From Alphaproteobacteria bacterium (GTDB lineage Bacteria > Pseudomonadota > Alphaproteobacteria > Puniceispirillales > Puniceispirillaceae), in the NCBI GenBank assembly GCA_009920665.1, contig RFZL01000009.1:1-62352 (forward strand): 62,352 nt of DNA, read 5' to 3'. How positions within the stretch are numbered: position 1 is the stretch's first letter; each line of letters begins with the position of its first letter. Positions 1-7,689 of the stretch are shown one piece after another. The translations under genes were made by a program, and so were the position numbers. The notes beneath the pieces are model-generated. The model searched no databases. It saw only the letters and a list, made by a program, of their open reading frames with translations, and was not told the DNA's origin.

Positions 1-200
1 GTTGCCTGTTGCTCTTCCTTTGCCGTGCTCGGTTTGTCCCCCTCGATCAGGTTGGTCTCGGGCACGGTGCGCACCACCTCGAGACGTACCAGCGGCATTT
101 CCTCCGGCAGGTCACGGCCAAGCATCGGCATGCCGAACACCACCAGCAGCGTGAACACCACATGCACGCCAATGGAAATGATGAAGGGACGCGAGATCAT
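1..200 (-). CDS. tolA: TolA/TonB-like protein, N-terminal fragment
   Basis: Only the first 66 or so codons are present; the gene runs off the left edge of the window. The visible part begins M-I-S-R-P, has one hydrophobic segment at about residues 6-23 and then turns charged (VRLEVVRTVPET), as expected for a protein anchored in the inner membrane with a long periplasmic region. It starts 19 bases after the tolR stop, so it is the third gene of a tolQ-tolR-tolA run. TolA normally links the TolQR motor to Pal in the outer membrane. The assignment rests mainly on position and topology; the diagnostic C-terminal domain is outside the window, so a generic TonB-family protein is possible. Confidence 0.75.
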   Translation of the reverse strand, partial: MISRPFIISIGVHVVFTLLVVFGMPMLGRDLPEEMPLVRLEVVRTVPETNLIEGDKPSTAKEEQQA

Positions 201-219
201 GATCGGTGCGCAGCTCCGG

Positions 220-648
220 TCATTGTGGCTCCGGGAGCCTGGCGACAAGCGCGACGCGTTCGAACCCGGCGGCCTGGATACGCCCCATCACGCCAAGCAC
301 CTCGCCATAGGCCACCGCCTCATCCCCACGCACAAAAATCCGCACCTGCGGATTGGACTCGGAAATGGCGCGAAGGCGCGGCACCAGTTTGTCGCTTTCC
401 ACTTCGGTTTCCTGGAGATAGAGCGCGCCATCCGATTTGATCGAGACGACGAGCGGCGCGGCATCGGCGTTGATCTGGCCAGCCTTCGTCTTTGGCAAAT
501 CCACCTCGACACCGACCGTCAGCAGCGGTGCCGTAACCATGAACACGATCAGCAGGACAAGCATCACATCGACAAACGGGGTGACGTTGATCTCGCCCAT
601 CGGGCGATGACGGCGGCCGGCGCGCGACCTGTTGACCGACACCCCCAT
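220..648 (-). CDS. tolR: Tol-Pal system protein TolR (ExbD/TolR family)
   Basis: A 142-residue inner-membrane protein of the proton-driven Tol-Pal machine that constricts the envelope during division. It shows the family pattern: a short cytoplasmic start, the conserved INVTPFVDVMLVLLIVFMV segment with the membrane aspartate (Asp27) that carries protons, then a compact periplasmic domain ending in repeated short strands (VRIFVRGDEAVAYGEV). Length matches the family. Its ATG overlaps the last base of the tolQ stop, so the two are probably translationally coupled, and tolA follows 19 bases later. ExbD of a TonB system is the only close alternative; the ybgC-tolQ-tolR order favours TolR. Confidence 0.95.
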   Translation of the reverse strand: MGVSVNRSRAGRRHRPMGEINVTPFVDVMLVLLIVFMVTAPLLTVGVEVDLPKTKAGQINADAAPLVVSIKSDGALYLQETEVESDKLVPRLRAISESNPQVRIFVRGDEAVAYGEVLGVMGRIQAAGFERVALVARLPEPQ

Positions 649-1373
649 CAGCGGCCACCCTCGTCCAGCTGGCGCGCCAGCAGTGTGGAAAATTCCTGGG
701 CGAAGGTCTCCAGCCGCCCGCCAACCCGATCCAGATCACCGGCAAACTTGTTATAGGCCACAACCGCCGGGATCGCCGCGGCAAGCCCGAGCGCCGTGGC
801 GAACAGCGCCTCGGCGATGCCGGGGGCGACAACCGCAAGGCTGGTATTCTTTGACTCGGCGATCGACTGGAAGGAATTCATGATCCCCCAGACGGTGCCG
901 AACAGCCCGACAAAAGGCGAAACGGAGCCGATTGATGCGAGGAAATTCATCCCCTTCTCCAGCCGTTCCATCTCGCGGGTTATGGTGAAGGTCATCGACC
1001 GCTCGACGCGGCCAAGAAGCGAGGCCCGCAAATCGGAGCGCGCCGCCGTCGCCAGGCCGCTTGCCTTGGCACGGCGCCATTCGCGCATGCCGGCGACAAA
1101 AACCCGTGTCATCGCATCGCGCGGATCGCCGCCAATCTCGTCATACAGCGCGTCAGCCGAACCACCGGACCAGAAGGCATCCTCGAACTGGTCGGAATGC
1201 CGCCGTTCATTGCGTACCGACGTGATCTTCTCGAAGATGATCGCCCAGCACCAGACCGACGCCAGAACCAGGAGAAGCATCACCGCCTTGACCAGCGGGT
1301 CGGCGGCCAGGAACAGCCCCCAGATAGTAAGATCGGAACTCGAATGCGCTACAAAACTGTCAACAGATTCCAT
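648..1373 (-). CDS. tolQ: Tol-Pal system protein TolQ (MotA/TolQ/ExbB family)
   Basis: A 241-residue proton-channel subunit partnering TolR. Three membrane segments are visible: about residues 28-48, 140-160 (FLASIGSVSPFVGLFGTVWGI, the conserved MotA/ExbB loop and helix) and 175-200 (IAEALFATALGLAAAIPAVV). The large cytoplasmic loop between the first two is typical. It lies directly upstream of tolR, overlapping by one base, and 68 bases downstream of ybgC, the standard Tol operon order. The 68-base gap shows no clear terminator, so co-transcription with ybgC and ruvB is likely. Confidence 0.96.
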   Translation of the reverse strand: MESVDSFVAHSSSDLTIWGLFLAADPLVKAVMLLLVLASVWCWAIIFEKITSVRNERRHSDQFEDAFWSGGSADALYDEIGGDPRDAMTRVFVAGMREWRRAKASGLATAARSDLRASLLGRVERSMTFTITREMERLEKGMNFLASIGSVSPFVGLFGTVWGIMNSFQSIAESKNTSLAVVAPGIAEALFATALGLAAAIPAVVAYNKFAGDLDRVGGRLETFAQEFSTLLARQLDEGGR

Positions 1374-1441
1374 CTGTGAACCTCATGCCACCCAGCACCC
1401 GTTTGGCCAGCACACCCCGCGAGACCGGTACCGCCCCGGCG

Positions 1442-2008
1442 TTACGGCCCGGAAACGGTATCAGGTGGCGTGGCGTCCCGAAGCCTGTCAACCACGACGC
1501 TGGGAATCCGCCGGGGTCGTTTCCCGCCATCCTTGCTGGCGGCAACGCACACTATGTCGACGAGAAGTCGGGCAAGAATGTGGCCATCGTCAAAATTCAT
1601 GATGGTCTGATCGAGCTGCATCGAGGCCCCGCGCAGCGCCTTCATCCGGGTTTCGACCCGTAACGCCGCGCCAAGCCCGGCCGGCGTCAGATAATCGATA
1701 TTCAGCCGCCGCACGACAAGCATCACCCCGTTGAGCGGCGGCCCCGCATCGCCGGCCAGCGCGGTTTCCTGCCTGATGCCGATCAGGCGTAGATAGGATG
1801 AGCGCGCGCGTTCGGCAAAGGCCAGATAATTGGCGTGATAGACAATGCCGCCGGCATCGGTGTCCTCGAACTGCACGCGTAGCGGGTAGTGGTGGCACCC
1901 GTCGGCGACCCAACCATCAAGCGAAGCCGGGTTGTCGATTGCCGTAGTGTCGATTGCCGTATTGTCGATTGCCGGGCCGGCGGGGAGATCACGATCCGTC
2001 ATCATCAT
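1442..2008 (-). CDS. ybgC: YbgC-type acyl-CoA thioesterase of the Tol operon
   Basis: A hotdog-fold thioesterase, here about 188 residues. The active-site signature [21 protein letters not shown] is present at about residues 47-67, with the catalytic Asp in DTDAGG. YbgC sits at the head of tol operons and acts on acyl-CoA or acyl-ACP near the inner membrane. The start overlaps the end of ruvB by 20 bases; three ATGs lie in tandem (2008, 2005, 2002), and any could be used. The protein is longer than usual at the N terminus because residues about 13-27 are a threefold repeat ([15 protein letters not shown]) encoded by a 15-bp tandem repeat. This stretch is probably disordered and dispensable. 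Confidence 0.93.
   Translation of the reverse strand: MMMTDRDLPAGPAIDNTAIDTTAIDNPASLDGWVADGCHHYPLRVQFEDTDAGGIVYHANYLAFAERARSSYLRLIGIRQETALAGDAGPPLNGVMLVVRRLNIDYLTPAGLGAALRVETRMKALRGASMQLDQTIMNFDDGHILARLLVDIVCVAASKDGGKRPRRIPSVVVDRLRDATPPDTVSGP
1932..1976. repeat. 15-bp tandem repeat, three copies, inside ybgC
   Basis: The unit ttgtcgattgccgta, with small changes, occurs three times in a row. It is in frame with ybgC and encodes the I-D-N/T-T/P-A repeats near the N terminus. It is one of several short tandem duplications in this window with unrelated unit sequences. Confidence 0.9.
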
Positions 2009-3041
2009 CGATATCGGTCAGCATATCGAGTTGCCGCGTCGCGCCCGGCGGCGGCGTCAGGTCGAGATATCCCCAGCCGGCGCTGGACAGGCACCGCCCG
2101 CGCGGGGTGCGCATCAACAGCCCGGTCTGCAACAGATAGGGCTCGATCACCTCTTCCAGCATGTCACGCTGTTCGGCCAGCACAGCCGCCAGCGTTTCCA
2201 CCCCGACCGGCCCGCCGGCATAGTTTTCGGCAAGGCAGCCAAGATAGCGCCGGTCCATCGCATCGAGGCCCGCCGCATCGACCTCGAGACGTCGCAGCGC
2301 CGCATCCGCCACCACGGCCGTCACCTCACCATGGCCATCGACGGCGGCAATATCGCGGACCCGGCGCAGCAGCCTGCCGGCAATCCGCGGTGTGCCGCGC
2401 GCGCGGCCGGCGATTTCCAGCGCCCCGTCCGGGGCCAGCGCCATGTCAAGTCGCACTGCCTGATTGGCCAGGATCACCGCCAGCTCCTCACGGCCATAGA
2501 ATTGCAGCCGCATCTGGATGCCGAACCGGTCGCGAAGCGGTGTGGTCAGAAGACCGGCGCGCGTGGTGGCCCCGACAAGCGTGAAGGGCGGCAGATCAAT
2601 CCGGACCGAGCGCGCCGACGGTCCCTCGCCGATGATCAGATCAAGCTGGAAATCCTCCATCGCCGGATAGAGGACCTCCTCCACCGCCGGGTTGAGACGG
2701 TGGATCTCGTCGATGAACAGCACATCGCGCGGACGCAAATTCGTCAGCACCGCTGCCAGATCGCCAGCGCGCGCGATGACCGGGCCGGAGGTGGCGCGGA
2801 ACCCGACACCAAGTTCGGCCGCGATGATCTGCGCCAGCGTCGTCTTGCCAAGGCCCGGCGGGCCATGAAGAAGACTGTGATCCATCGCCTCGCTACGCTC
2901 GCGCGCGGCGGCGATGAAGGTCTCCAGATTGGCGCGGCCACCGCCCTGCCCGATGAACTCGGCCAGCCGTTCGGGGCGCAGGGCGTTGTCGGCGCGTTCC
3001 GGCGCCTCGCCACTCACCAGCCGCTCTTCATCCTGCGCCAT
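1989..3041 (-). CDS. ruvB: Holliday junction branch migration DNA helicase RuvB
   Basis: A 350-residue AAA+ motor that, with RuvA, drives branch migration of Holliday junctions. Walker A is GPPGLGKTT at about residues 60-68 and Walker B is LFIDEIHRL at about 108-116. The sensor region [18 protein letters not shown] and the C-terminal winged helix ([29 protein letters not shown]) are intact. It lies 15 bases after ruvA and overlaps ybgC at its 3' end. Full length, no anomalies. Confidence 0.98.
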   Translation of the reverse strand: MAQDEERLVSGEAPERADNALRPERLAEFIGQGGGRANLETFIAAARERSEAMDHSLLHGPPGLGKTTLAQIIAAELGVGFRATSGPVIARAGDLAAVLTNLRPRDVLFIDEIHRLNPAVEEVLYPAMEDFQLDLIIGEGPSARSVRIDLPPFTLVGATTRAGLLTTPLRDRFGIQMRLQFYGREELAVILANQAVRLDMALAPDGALEIAGRARGTPRIAGRLLRRVRDIAAVDGHGEVTAVVADAALRRLEVDAAGLDAMDRRYLGCLAENYAGGPVGVETLAAVLAEQRDMLEEVIEPYLLQTGLLMRTPRGRCLSSAGWGYLDLTPPPGATRQLDMLTDIDDDDGS

Positions 3042-3056
3042 CTATTGCCCCACCTG

Positions 3057-3668
3057 CTACTGACCCATTTCCTGAAGCGCCGCCGCGATCAGCGCCGACA
3101 GATCATCGTCGGCCACACCGGCGGCGCGGGCACTTTGCAGCGCCGCATGTGCCTCGGTGCGGCCATAGCCAAGATTGACCAGCGCCGACATCGCATCGGC
3201 ACCAACCGAGCCGGCCACCGCCCCGCCACCGACCGCGGCCGCCGGCGCGGCGCCGGACACCGGCAAGGCGCCGATCTTCTCGGCAAGTTCATTCACGACG
3301 CGCTGCGCCAGTTTCGGCCCGACCCCGTCAGCCCGCGCCACCATCGCCTTGTCGCCGGCCATGATGGCGGCCGCCAGATCATCCGGTGTCAGCACCGACA
3401 GGATGGCCATCGCCGCCTTCGCGCCTACGCCCTGGACGGTAACGAGCAGCCGGAAGGCCTCACGCTCCGCCGCATCGACAAACCCGAACAGCGTCATGCT
3501 GTCCTCGCGCACGACCATATCGGTCAGCAACGTCATTTCGCCGCCGCCAATCGACAGGCCGGCCTGCGTCTTGCCGGAGACCGTGGCGGCATAGCCGACA
3601 CCGCCAACATCGATGATCACCATATTGTCGTCGATCCGGACGATGCTGCCGCGAAGCTGTGCGATCAT
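3057..3668 (-). CDS. ruvA: Holliday junction branch migration protein RuvA
   Basis: A 203-residue protein that binds four-way junctions and recruits RuvB. The N-terminal OB-fold begins [15 protein letters not shown]; helix-hairpin-helix motifs follow (VQGVGAKAAMAILSVL at about residues 79-94 and ADGVGPKLAQRVVNEL at about 113-128). A Gly/Ala-rich linker leads to the C-terminal RuvB-binding three-helix domain (VNLGYGRTEAHAAL). Its start overlaps the ruvC stop by four bases (ATGA), indicating coupling in a ruvCAB operon. Confidence 0.97.
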   Translation of the reverse strand: MIAQLRGSIVRIDDNMVIIDVGGVGYAATVSGKTQAGLSIGGGEMTLLTDMVVREDSMTLFGFVDAAEREAFRLLVTVQGVGAKAAMAILSVLTPDDLAAAIMAGDKAMVARADGVGPKLAQRVVNELAEKIGALPVSGAAPAAAVGGGAVAGSVGADAMSALVNLGYGRTEAHAALQSARAAGVADDDLSALIAAALQEMGQ

Positions 3669-4231
3669 GAGCTGCCTCCCGTTCCGCCGCCGGCCTCACG
3701 CGCCAGCGCCGCGGCGACAGCGCGCTCAAGCCCCGACCCTGCATCACCGGATGTGGATTGTGCCGGGGCACCGCCATCATGCCCGGCCGCGATCGCGATG
3801 GCCAGCGCGTCGGCGGCATCGGCATTGACCGCCTGCACCGCCAGCAGGCGCGTTACCATCGCCGCCACCTGCGCCTTGTCGGCGGTGCCGGTGCCGACAA
3901 CCGATTTCTTGACCCGCCGCGCCGCCAGTTCGCGCAAAGGCAGCCCCGCCGCCGCGCATTGCATCATCGCCACGCCGCGCGCCATGCCCAGCTTCAGGGC
4001 CGAGGCTGCCGATCGCGCGACAAAGATTTCCTCGATCGCGGCGCAGTCTGGATGATGGCTGTCGATGACCGCCGCAAGCCCGGCCGCGATGGTCTGCAGC
4101 CGCACTGCGTCGGGGGATTTACTGTCGGGTTTGATGACGCCGTTGGCGACATGCGTCAGCCTGCCATCGAGCAGCGTGATCACACCCCACCCGGTGTTGC
4201 GGATGCCTGGATCAATGCCGAGGATCTGCAT
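3665..4231 (-). CDS. ruvC: Crossover junction endodeoxyribonuclease RuvC
   Basis: A 188-residue resolvase that cuts Holliday junctions. The RNase H-like fold is clear: [17 protein letters not shown] with the catalytic Asp7, the second acidic residue in [12 protein letters not shown] (about residues 64-75), and the third in [11 protein letters not shown] (about 137-147). The C terminus is slightly extended and Gly/Ala-rich. The order yebC-ruvC-ruvA-ruvB is conserved in many proteobacteria. The start lies 14 bases downstream of the original yebC stop codon. Confidence 0.97.
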   Translation of the reverse strand: MQILGIDPGIRNTGWGVITLLDGRLTHVANGVIKPDSKSPDAVRLQTIAAGLAAVIDSHHPDCAAIEEIFVARSAASALKLGMARGVAMMQCAAAGLPLRELAARRVKKSVVGTGTADKAQVAAMVTRLLAVQAVNADAADALAIAIAAGHDGGAPAQSTSGDAGSGLERAVAAALAREAGGGTGGSS

Positions 4232-4245
4232 CCGCCCCCGTCCCG

Positions 4246-4910
4246 TCAGGCCAGCTTGGCCAGAATCTCGTCGGAGATATCAAAATTCGACGATACGTTC
4301 TGCACATCATCATTGTCGTCAAGCGTATCAAGCAGCTTGAGCAAGGTCGATGCGTGGTCCTCGCTGACCTCGACGGTGTTCTGCGGCTTCCGCAGGTGAC
4401 CTCATGCCCCTCCTCGTCCGACTCGACATTGTCGGCACCGGCCTCGAGGGCCGCCTCGAACATGGTGTCGGCATCGGTCACATCGCCGCCATAGATGATC
4501 TGGCCAACGCGGTCGAACATGAAGCTGACCGAACCGGTTTCGCCAAGCGAGCCGCCGAACTTGTTGAAAGCGGCGCGCACCTCGGAGGCGGTGCGGTTCT
4601 TGTTGTCGGTCATCGCCTCGACGATCAGCGCGGTGCCGCCCGGGCCATAGCCCTCATAGCGGATTTCATCATAGATCTCGCCCTCGCCGCCTTCCGCCTT
4701 CTTCAGGACACGCTCGATATTGTCCTTCGGCATATTGGCGGCGCGCGCCGCGGCCAGCGCCGTTCGCAGGCGCGGGTTCGACGCGGCATCTGTGCCACCA
4801 CGCGCGGCGACGGTCAGTTCCTTGATCAGACGTCCGAAGATTTTGGCGCGCTTCTTGTCCTGGGCGCCCTTGCGATGCTGGATATTCTTGAATTTACTAT
4901 GGCCTGCCAT
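4246..4910 (-). pseudogene. yebC: YebC/PmpR-family protein (TACO1-like), internal deletion with frameshift
   Basis: The first ~170 residues are a normal YebC protein ([18 protein letters not shown] to EEGHEVTC), a family acting as a transcriptional regulator or as a translation factor at proline stretches. At about 4385-4394 the frame breaks. The expected ending is still present in another frame: [20 protein letters not shown] through [12 protein letters not shown], stopping at 4246-4248. Compared with the family, roughly 25-30 residues between the Cys and KPQ are missing, and the deletion is not a multiple of three. In the annotated frame the tail is nonsense and runs on to 4212. The break coincides with a perfect inverted repeat (ctgcgg-ctt-ccgcag, 4381-4395), so either a real deletion or an assembly or sequencing error at a hairpin is possible. 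Confidence 0.85.
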
Positions 4911-5082
4911 GGTCTTGCGATCTTTGTTCTACGGTCTGTTTTACGGTCAGCTTTCCGGGGTCTTTTCCCGGCAAGGGTGACAAAAGCCGACGACCAAAGT
5001 GCCGCCTGCCACGTTGCTATAGCAAATTCGGCACCGGTTGCGCCAGTGGCGATGCACCGCCGCAGGCCGGCGCGCAGACCTG

Positions 5083-5892
5083 TCAGGTCGTCGGTGTGAC
5101 CGGCGAGAGACGACCGCCGCGGCGCAGCGGCGCCACCGCCCTGGCAAGCCCCGTCTCGTCACTCTCGACAAGCAGGCCGCACAGCGTCACCTCGCCGAGG
5201 GCGACCGACAGGCGCGGCCCGTTGGTGCCGGTGAACCTGGCTGTCGCCGCCTGCTTGTCCATGCCGATGACGCTGTCATAATCGCCGCACATGCCACTGT
5301 CGGTCTGGAACGCCGTGCCGCCAGCCAGAATCTGGTGATCCGCCGTCGGCACATGGGTGTGGGTGCCAACCACCATGGTGGCGCGGGAATCGGCATGATG
5401 GCCAATGGCCATCTTCTCCGATGTTGCCTCGCCATGGACATCGATCATGATGAAATCGGCATCGCGGCCAAGCCGGTTGCGGACCAGCGCCCCGTTCACC
5501 GCCGGAAAGACCGGGTCGTAATCCGCCATGAACAGATTGGTGATGGCGTTGATCACAACAAGCCGCTGCCCGGCATCATTGGTCACGCAGACCGAGCCCT
5601 GGCCGGGCGTGCCCTCGGCCATGTTGATCGGCCGCAACAGGCGCGGTGTCTCCTCGATATAGGGGATGATCTCTGACTTGTCCCAGACATGGTTGCCGGT
5701 TGTCAGGACATCGATGCCGGCGGCGAACAATTCATCACAGATGGATGGTGTCACACCGAACCCGCCGGCGGCGTTCTCGCAATTCACCACCAGAAAATCC
5801 AGCGCCAGCTCGTCGCGGAGTGCTGGCACCTGCCCGATCACCGCCTTGCGCGCGGCGCGGCCGACAATATCCCCCAGAAACAATACCCGCAT
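5083..5892 (-). CDS. YmdB/TIGR00282-family metallophosphoesterase
   Basis: A dinuclear-metal phosphodiesterase of about 269 residues related to Bacillus YmdB, which hydrolyses 2',3'-cyclic nucleotides. Metal-binding motifs are all visible: FLGDIVGR (Asp8), VNCENAAGG (Glu and Asn), TTGNHVWD (Asn and His), MIDVHGEATSEK (His) and GTHTHVPTAD (two His). I chose the start at MRVLFLGDIVGR because it matches the family N terminus; an upstream in-frame ATG at 5934 would add 14 residues and overlap the preceding gene. It lies 10 bases after the cyclo-ligase gene and is probably co-transcribed with it. The 172 bases between it and yebC hold no recognisable gene. Confidence 0.93.
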   Translation of the reverse strand: MRVLFLGDIVGRAARKAVIGQVPALRDELALDFLVVNCENAAGGFGVTPSICDELFAAGIDVLTTGNHVWDKSEIIPYIEETPRLLRPINMAEGTPGQGSVCVTNDAGQRLVVINAITNLFMADYDPVFPAVNGALVRNRLGRDADFIMIDVHGEATSEKMAIGHHADSRATMVVGTHTHVPTADHQILAGGTAFQTDSGMCGDYDSVIGMDKQAATARFTGTNGPRLSVALGEVTLCGLLVESDETGLARAVAPLRRGGRLSPVTPTT

Positions 5893-5902
5893 CAGACAAA
5901 CC

Positions 5903-6523
5903 CTAGCTTGAGTGATCTTGTGTCGCGCCCGCACGCAATCCGGACGGTGTCAGCACCGCGTCGAGCGGCATGTCAAAAGGCCCGACCGGCACCTTATCGA
6001 CCAGCTGTCCGTCAAAGGCAATGCCGATGGCCGTGACCCGCTGCCCGGCATCACGAAGTCCGGCCAGTGTGCGGTCATAGAAACCGCCTCCATAGCCAAG
6101 CCGCCAGCAGGCCGAATCAAAGGCCAGCATTGGCGCCAGGATCACCCGCGGCACCATCACCGGCGCCGCCGGCGATGGCTGGCTGGTGCCGTAGGGGCCG
6201 TCGACGAGATCGTCACCGGGGGCCCAGCGCCGGAAGATGAGCGGGTGACCAGGTGACGGTGTTTCGGGCATCGCTGTCACAATCCCCTGCGCCACAAGCG
6301 CCGCGACAAGCCGCAGCGGCGACAATTCCGAGCGGATCGGCATGTAGGCCGCCACCACGCCGGCGGGCCTTTCATCTTGCACCATACGCATGATGATGTC
6401 GGACTGCGCGGCCAGCCGCGCCGGCGCCTCGGGGTCCGCATTGACAAGCGCCTTGCGGGCGATGGCGGCCTGTTGTCGCAATTCAGCCTTCGCGGCCGCG
6501 GGATCGCTGGGTGTGTCTTGCAT
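5903..6523 (-). CDS. 5-formyltetrahydrofolate cyclo-ligase (MTHFS family)
   Basis: A 206-residue enzyme converting 5-formyl-THF to 5,10-methenyl-THF with ATP. The family core is present: KAELRQQAAIARKAL at the N terminus, PIRSELSPLRL (substrate region), and the nucleotide-binding ILAPMLAFDSACWRLGYGGGFYDRTL at about residues 131-156. It lies next to the 6S RNA/zapA locus, the arrangement found in many proteobacteria (zapA-ssrS-ygfA), which supports the family call. YmdB follows after 10 bases. Confidence 0.93.
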   Translation of the reverse strand: MQDTPSDPAAAKAELRQQAAIARKALVNADPEAPARLAAQSDIIMRMVQDERPAGVVAAYMPIRSELSPLRLVAALVAQGIVTAMPETPSPGHPLIFRRWAPGDDLVDGPYGTSQPSPAAPVMVPRVILAPMLAFDSACWRLGYGGGFYDRTLAGLRDAGQRVTAIGIAFDGQLVDKVPVGPFDMPLDAVLTPSGLRAGATQDHSS

Positions 6524-6589
6524 GGGAAGGGTGGCGGCCAGTCAGTGACAGGGGCGGGGGCGGCGGCAACCAGCGCAACCGCCGGCAGC

Positions 6590-6731
6590 TTCATCCTCTG
6601 TGACCTGCAGTGCAGGTGGGCGCCGCGGATAACCGGACCACGATCCGGCCAGAGGCAGCTCCCAAGAGATGATTTATGGCCCCAGGGATCGAAAATCCAA
6701 GCGCAAAGCCCAGTTGCCGCACAATGTCTAT
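6590..6731 (-). ncRNA. ssrS: 6S RNA (ssrS), approximate bounds
   Basis: The gap between zapA and the cyclo-ligase gene is the usual home of 6S RNA, which imitates an open promoter and holds sigma70 RNA polymerase. On the minus strand the region contains a long, imperfectly paired rod: a segment beginning near 6715 (GGCAACTGGGCTTTGCGC), a purine-rich stretch (CCCTGGGGCCATAAATC) near 6680, a terminal hairpin GGCCGGATCGTGGTCCGG at about 6633-6650, and a returning strand with CGCGGCGCCCACCTGCA. No protein is encoded here. Exact ends are guesses; identity rests on synteny and the rod-like folding potential rather than on a model search. Confidence 0.7.
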
Positions 6732-7070
6732 CTAGTGGGAAGACAGCCGGGATGCAAGCGCAAGGATCCTGTCCGCGGCGCTTTCCAACGCCGCCGCCGC
6801 AGCTTCACCGCCATCATCCGCGCCGGTGGCAGACGCGCCGGTGGCAGACGCGCCGGTGGCCGGGCCACCCTCATGCGCGCGGTCAGCCAGGATCAGCGCC
6901 GCCATCGCCAGCAGCCGCGCCTCGCCGATCTGCCCGACCGCGCCTACAAGCGACTGCAATATGGTCTCGATCTCGCCGGCCAGCGATTCGATATGGGCTT
7001 CCTCGCCCTCGCCGCAGCCAATCTGATAGGGCGTGCCGTTGAGGCGGATGGTGACAATTGACTGGCTCAT
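6732..7070 (-). CDS. zapA: Cell division protein ZapA
   Basis: A 112-residue FtsZ-ring-associated protein. The N-terminal ZapA domain reads MSQSIVTIRLNGTPYQIGCG, then a helical region (HIESLAGEIETILQSLVGAVGQIGEARLLAMAALILADR) that forms the coiled-coil dimer. The C-terminal third contains G-A-S-A-T repeats encoded by a 15-bp tandem repeat, then a further helix. The ATG overlaps the stop of the upstream coiled-coil gene by three bases (shared ATGA). Adjacent 6S RNA and cyclo-ligase genes complete the conserved locus. Confidence 0.93.
   Translation of the reverse strand: MSQSIVTIRLNGTPYQIGCGEGEEAHIESLAGEIETILQSLVGAVGQIGEARLLAMAALILADRAHEGGPATGASATGASATGADDGGEAAAAALESAADRILALASRLSSH
6820..6860. 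repeat. 15-bp tandem repeat inside zapA
   Basis: The unit gcgccggtggcagac is present twice exactly with a third partial copy. It is in frame and encodes the Gly-Ala-Ser-Ala-Thr repeat between the ZapA domain and the last helix. Confidence 0.9.
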
Positions 7071-7300
7071 GCCGTGCCTCCCTCGCTGCCGGAGGCATGC
7101 CGCACTCGGTCGATGATCTGCATCGCCGAGGTAAGCTGTTCATCGATCCTGCCGATCTCCGCAATGATGACTGCGCGATCAAGGCTGCCCTCGGGACCGG
7201 TCATATCTGGCCGCGTGTCAGCCGACCGGCTTGCCAGTGCCGCCTCGAGCTGCTGCAGCGCGGCTTCAAGCCTGGCTTGGGCTTCGGCAATGCGCGACAT
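7067..7300 (-). CDS. Small coiled-coil protein upstream of ZapA (DUF4164-like)
   Basis: A 77-residue protein, mostly predicted helix with heptad-like spacing (IAEAQARLEAALQQLEAALASR, then VIIAEIGRIDEQLTSAMQIIDRV). Small coiled-coil proteins of this type lie immediately upstream of zapA in alphaproteobacteria, and its stop overlaps the zapA start (ATGA), so translational coupling and a role beside ZapA at the division ring are inferred. I chose the ATG at 7300 (MSRIAEAQ) because an upstream extension would be low-complexity Arg/Ala sequence; the sequence gagagtaccc just ahead gives a plausible ribosome site. Confidence 0.8.
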   Translation of the reverse strand: MSRIAEAQARLEAALQQLEAALASRSADTRPDMTGPEGSLDRAVIIAEIGRIDEQLTSAMQIIDRVRHASGSEGGTA

Positions 7301-7689
7301 GGGTACTCTCCATAGCAGAATAGTCTCTGAAGCAAACTGGTCACTGAAGCAAACTGGCCACTGACAGGCGCGACCGGTCTGAAACAGGACGGCGAATCGT
7401 GGAGCCGGGGCTGACTTCGCGAAGCGCAGATCGCCGGCGCGGGGTCTCTGCGCCTTCACCGCCAAAGACTGCCCCAAGCGGGGAGTCAAATAAAGTCCGA
7501 TTTTCTATCCCCGCCTTTTCCTTGACTTTCCAGGCCCTGAACGTCCCACATGCCGCAATCACGGCAAGGAATTTGTGCAGTCCGGGCCGACTCACCAATT
7601 GACGAAACGGCGTTGTAAGGGCAGATTGCGGCCTGTCGCCGCTGGCCTCACAGAGACCTTTTCGCCCGTGACATCCGTAGGAGATTTTC
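7301..7689. other. Divergent intergenic region between the zapA operon and tkt
   Basis: These 389 bases carry no convincing gene and should hold the promoters for both directions. Visible structure: a 17-bp tandem duplication (7327-7360, ctgaagcaaactggtca then ctgaagcaaactggcca) and an imperfect inverted repeat at 7467-7487 (gact-g-cccc-aagc-gggg-agtc). A TTGACT hexamer lies near 7522, but no well-spaced partner hexamer is obvious. Confidence 0.6.
7327..7360. repeat. 17-bp tandem duplication upstream of the zapA operon
   Basis: Two adjacent copies of ctgaagcaaactggYca, differing at one base (t/c). They lie just upstream of the coiled-coil/zapA operon, in non-coding sequence. Confidence 0.9.

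Noticed and set aside
1932-4055. A 707-codon plus-strand open frame opposite ruvB-ruvA-ruvC
   Set aside because: It is antisense to well-conserved genes, rich in Arg/His/Gln, with no motif; open frames of this length arise opposite GC-rich genes.
7467-7487. Inverted repeat in the zapA-tkt gap as an intrinsic terminator
   Set aside because: It has a bulge, lies between divergent starts rather than after a gene, and lacks a T-run directly after the stem.
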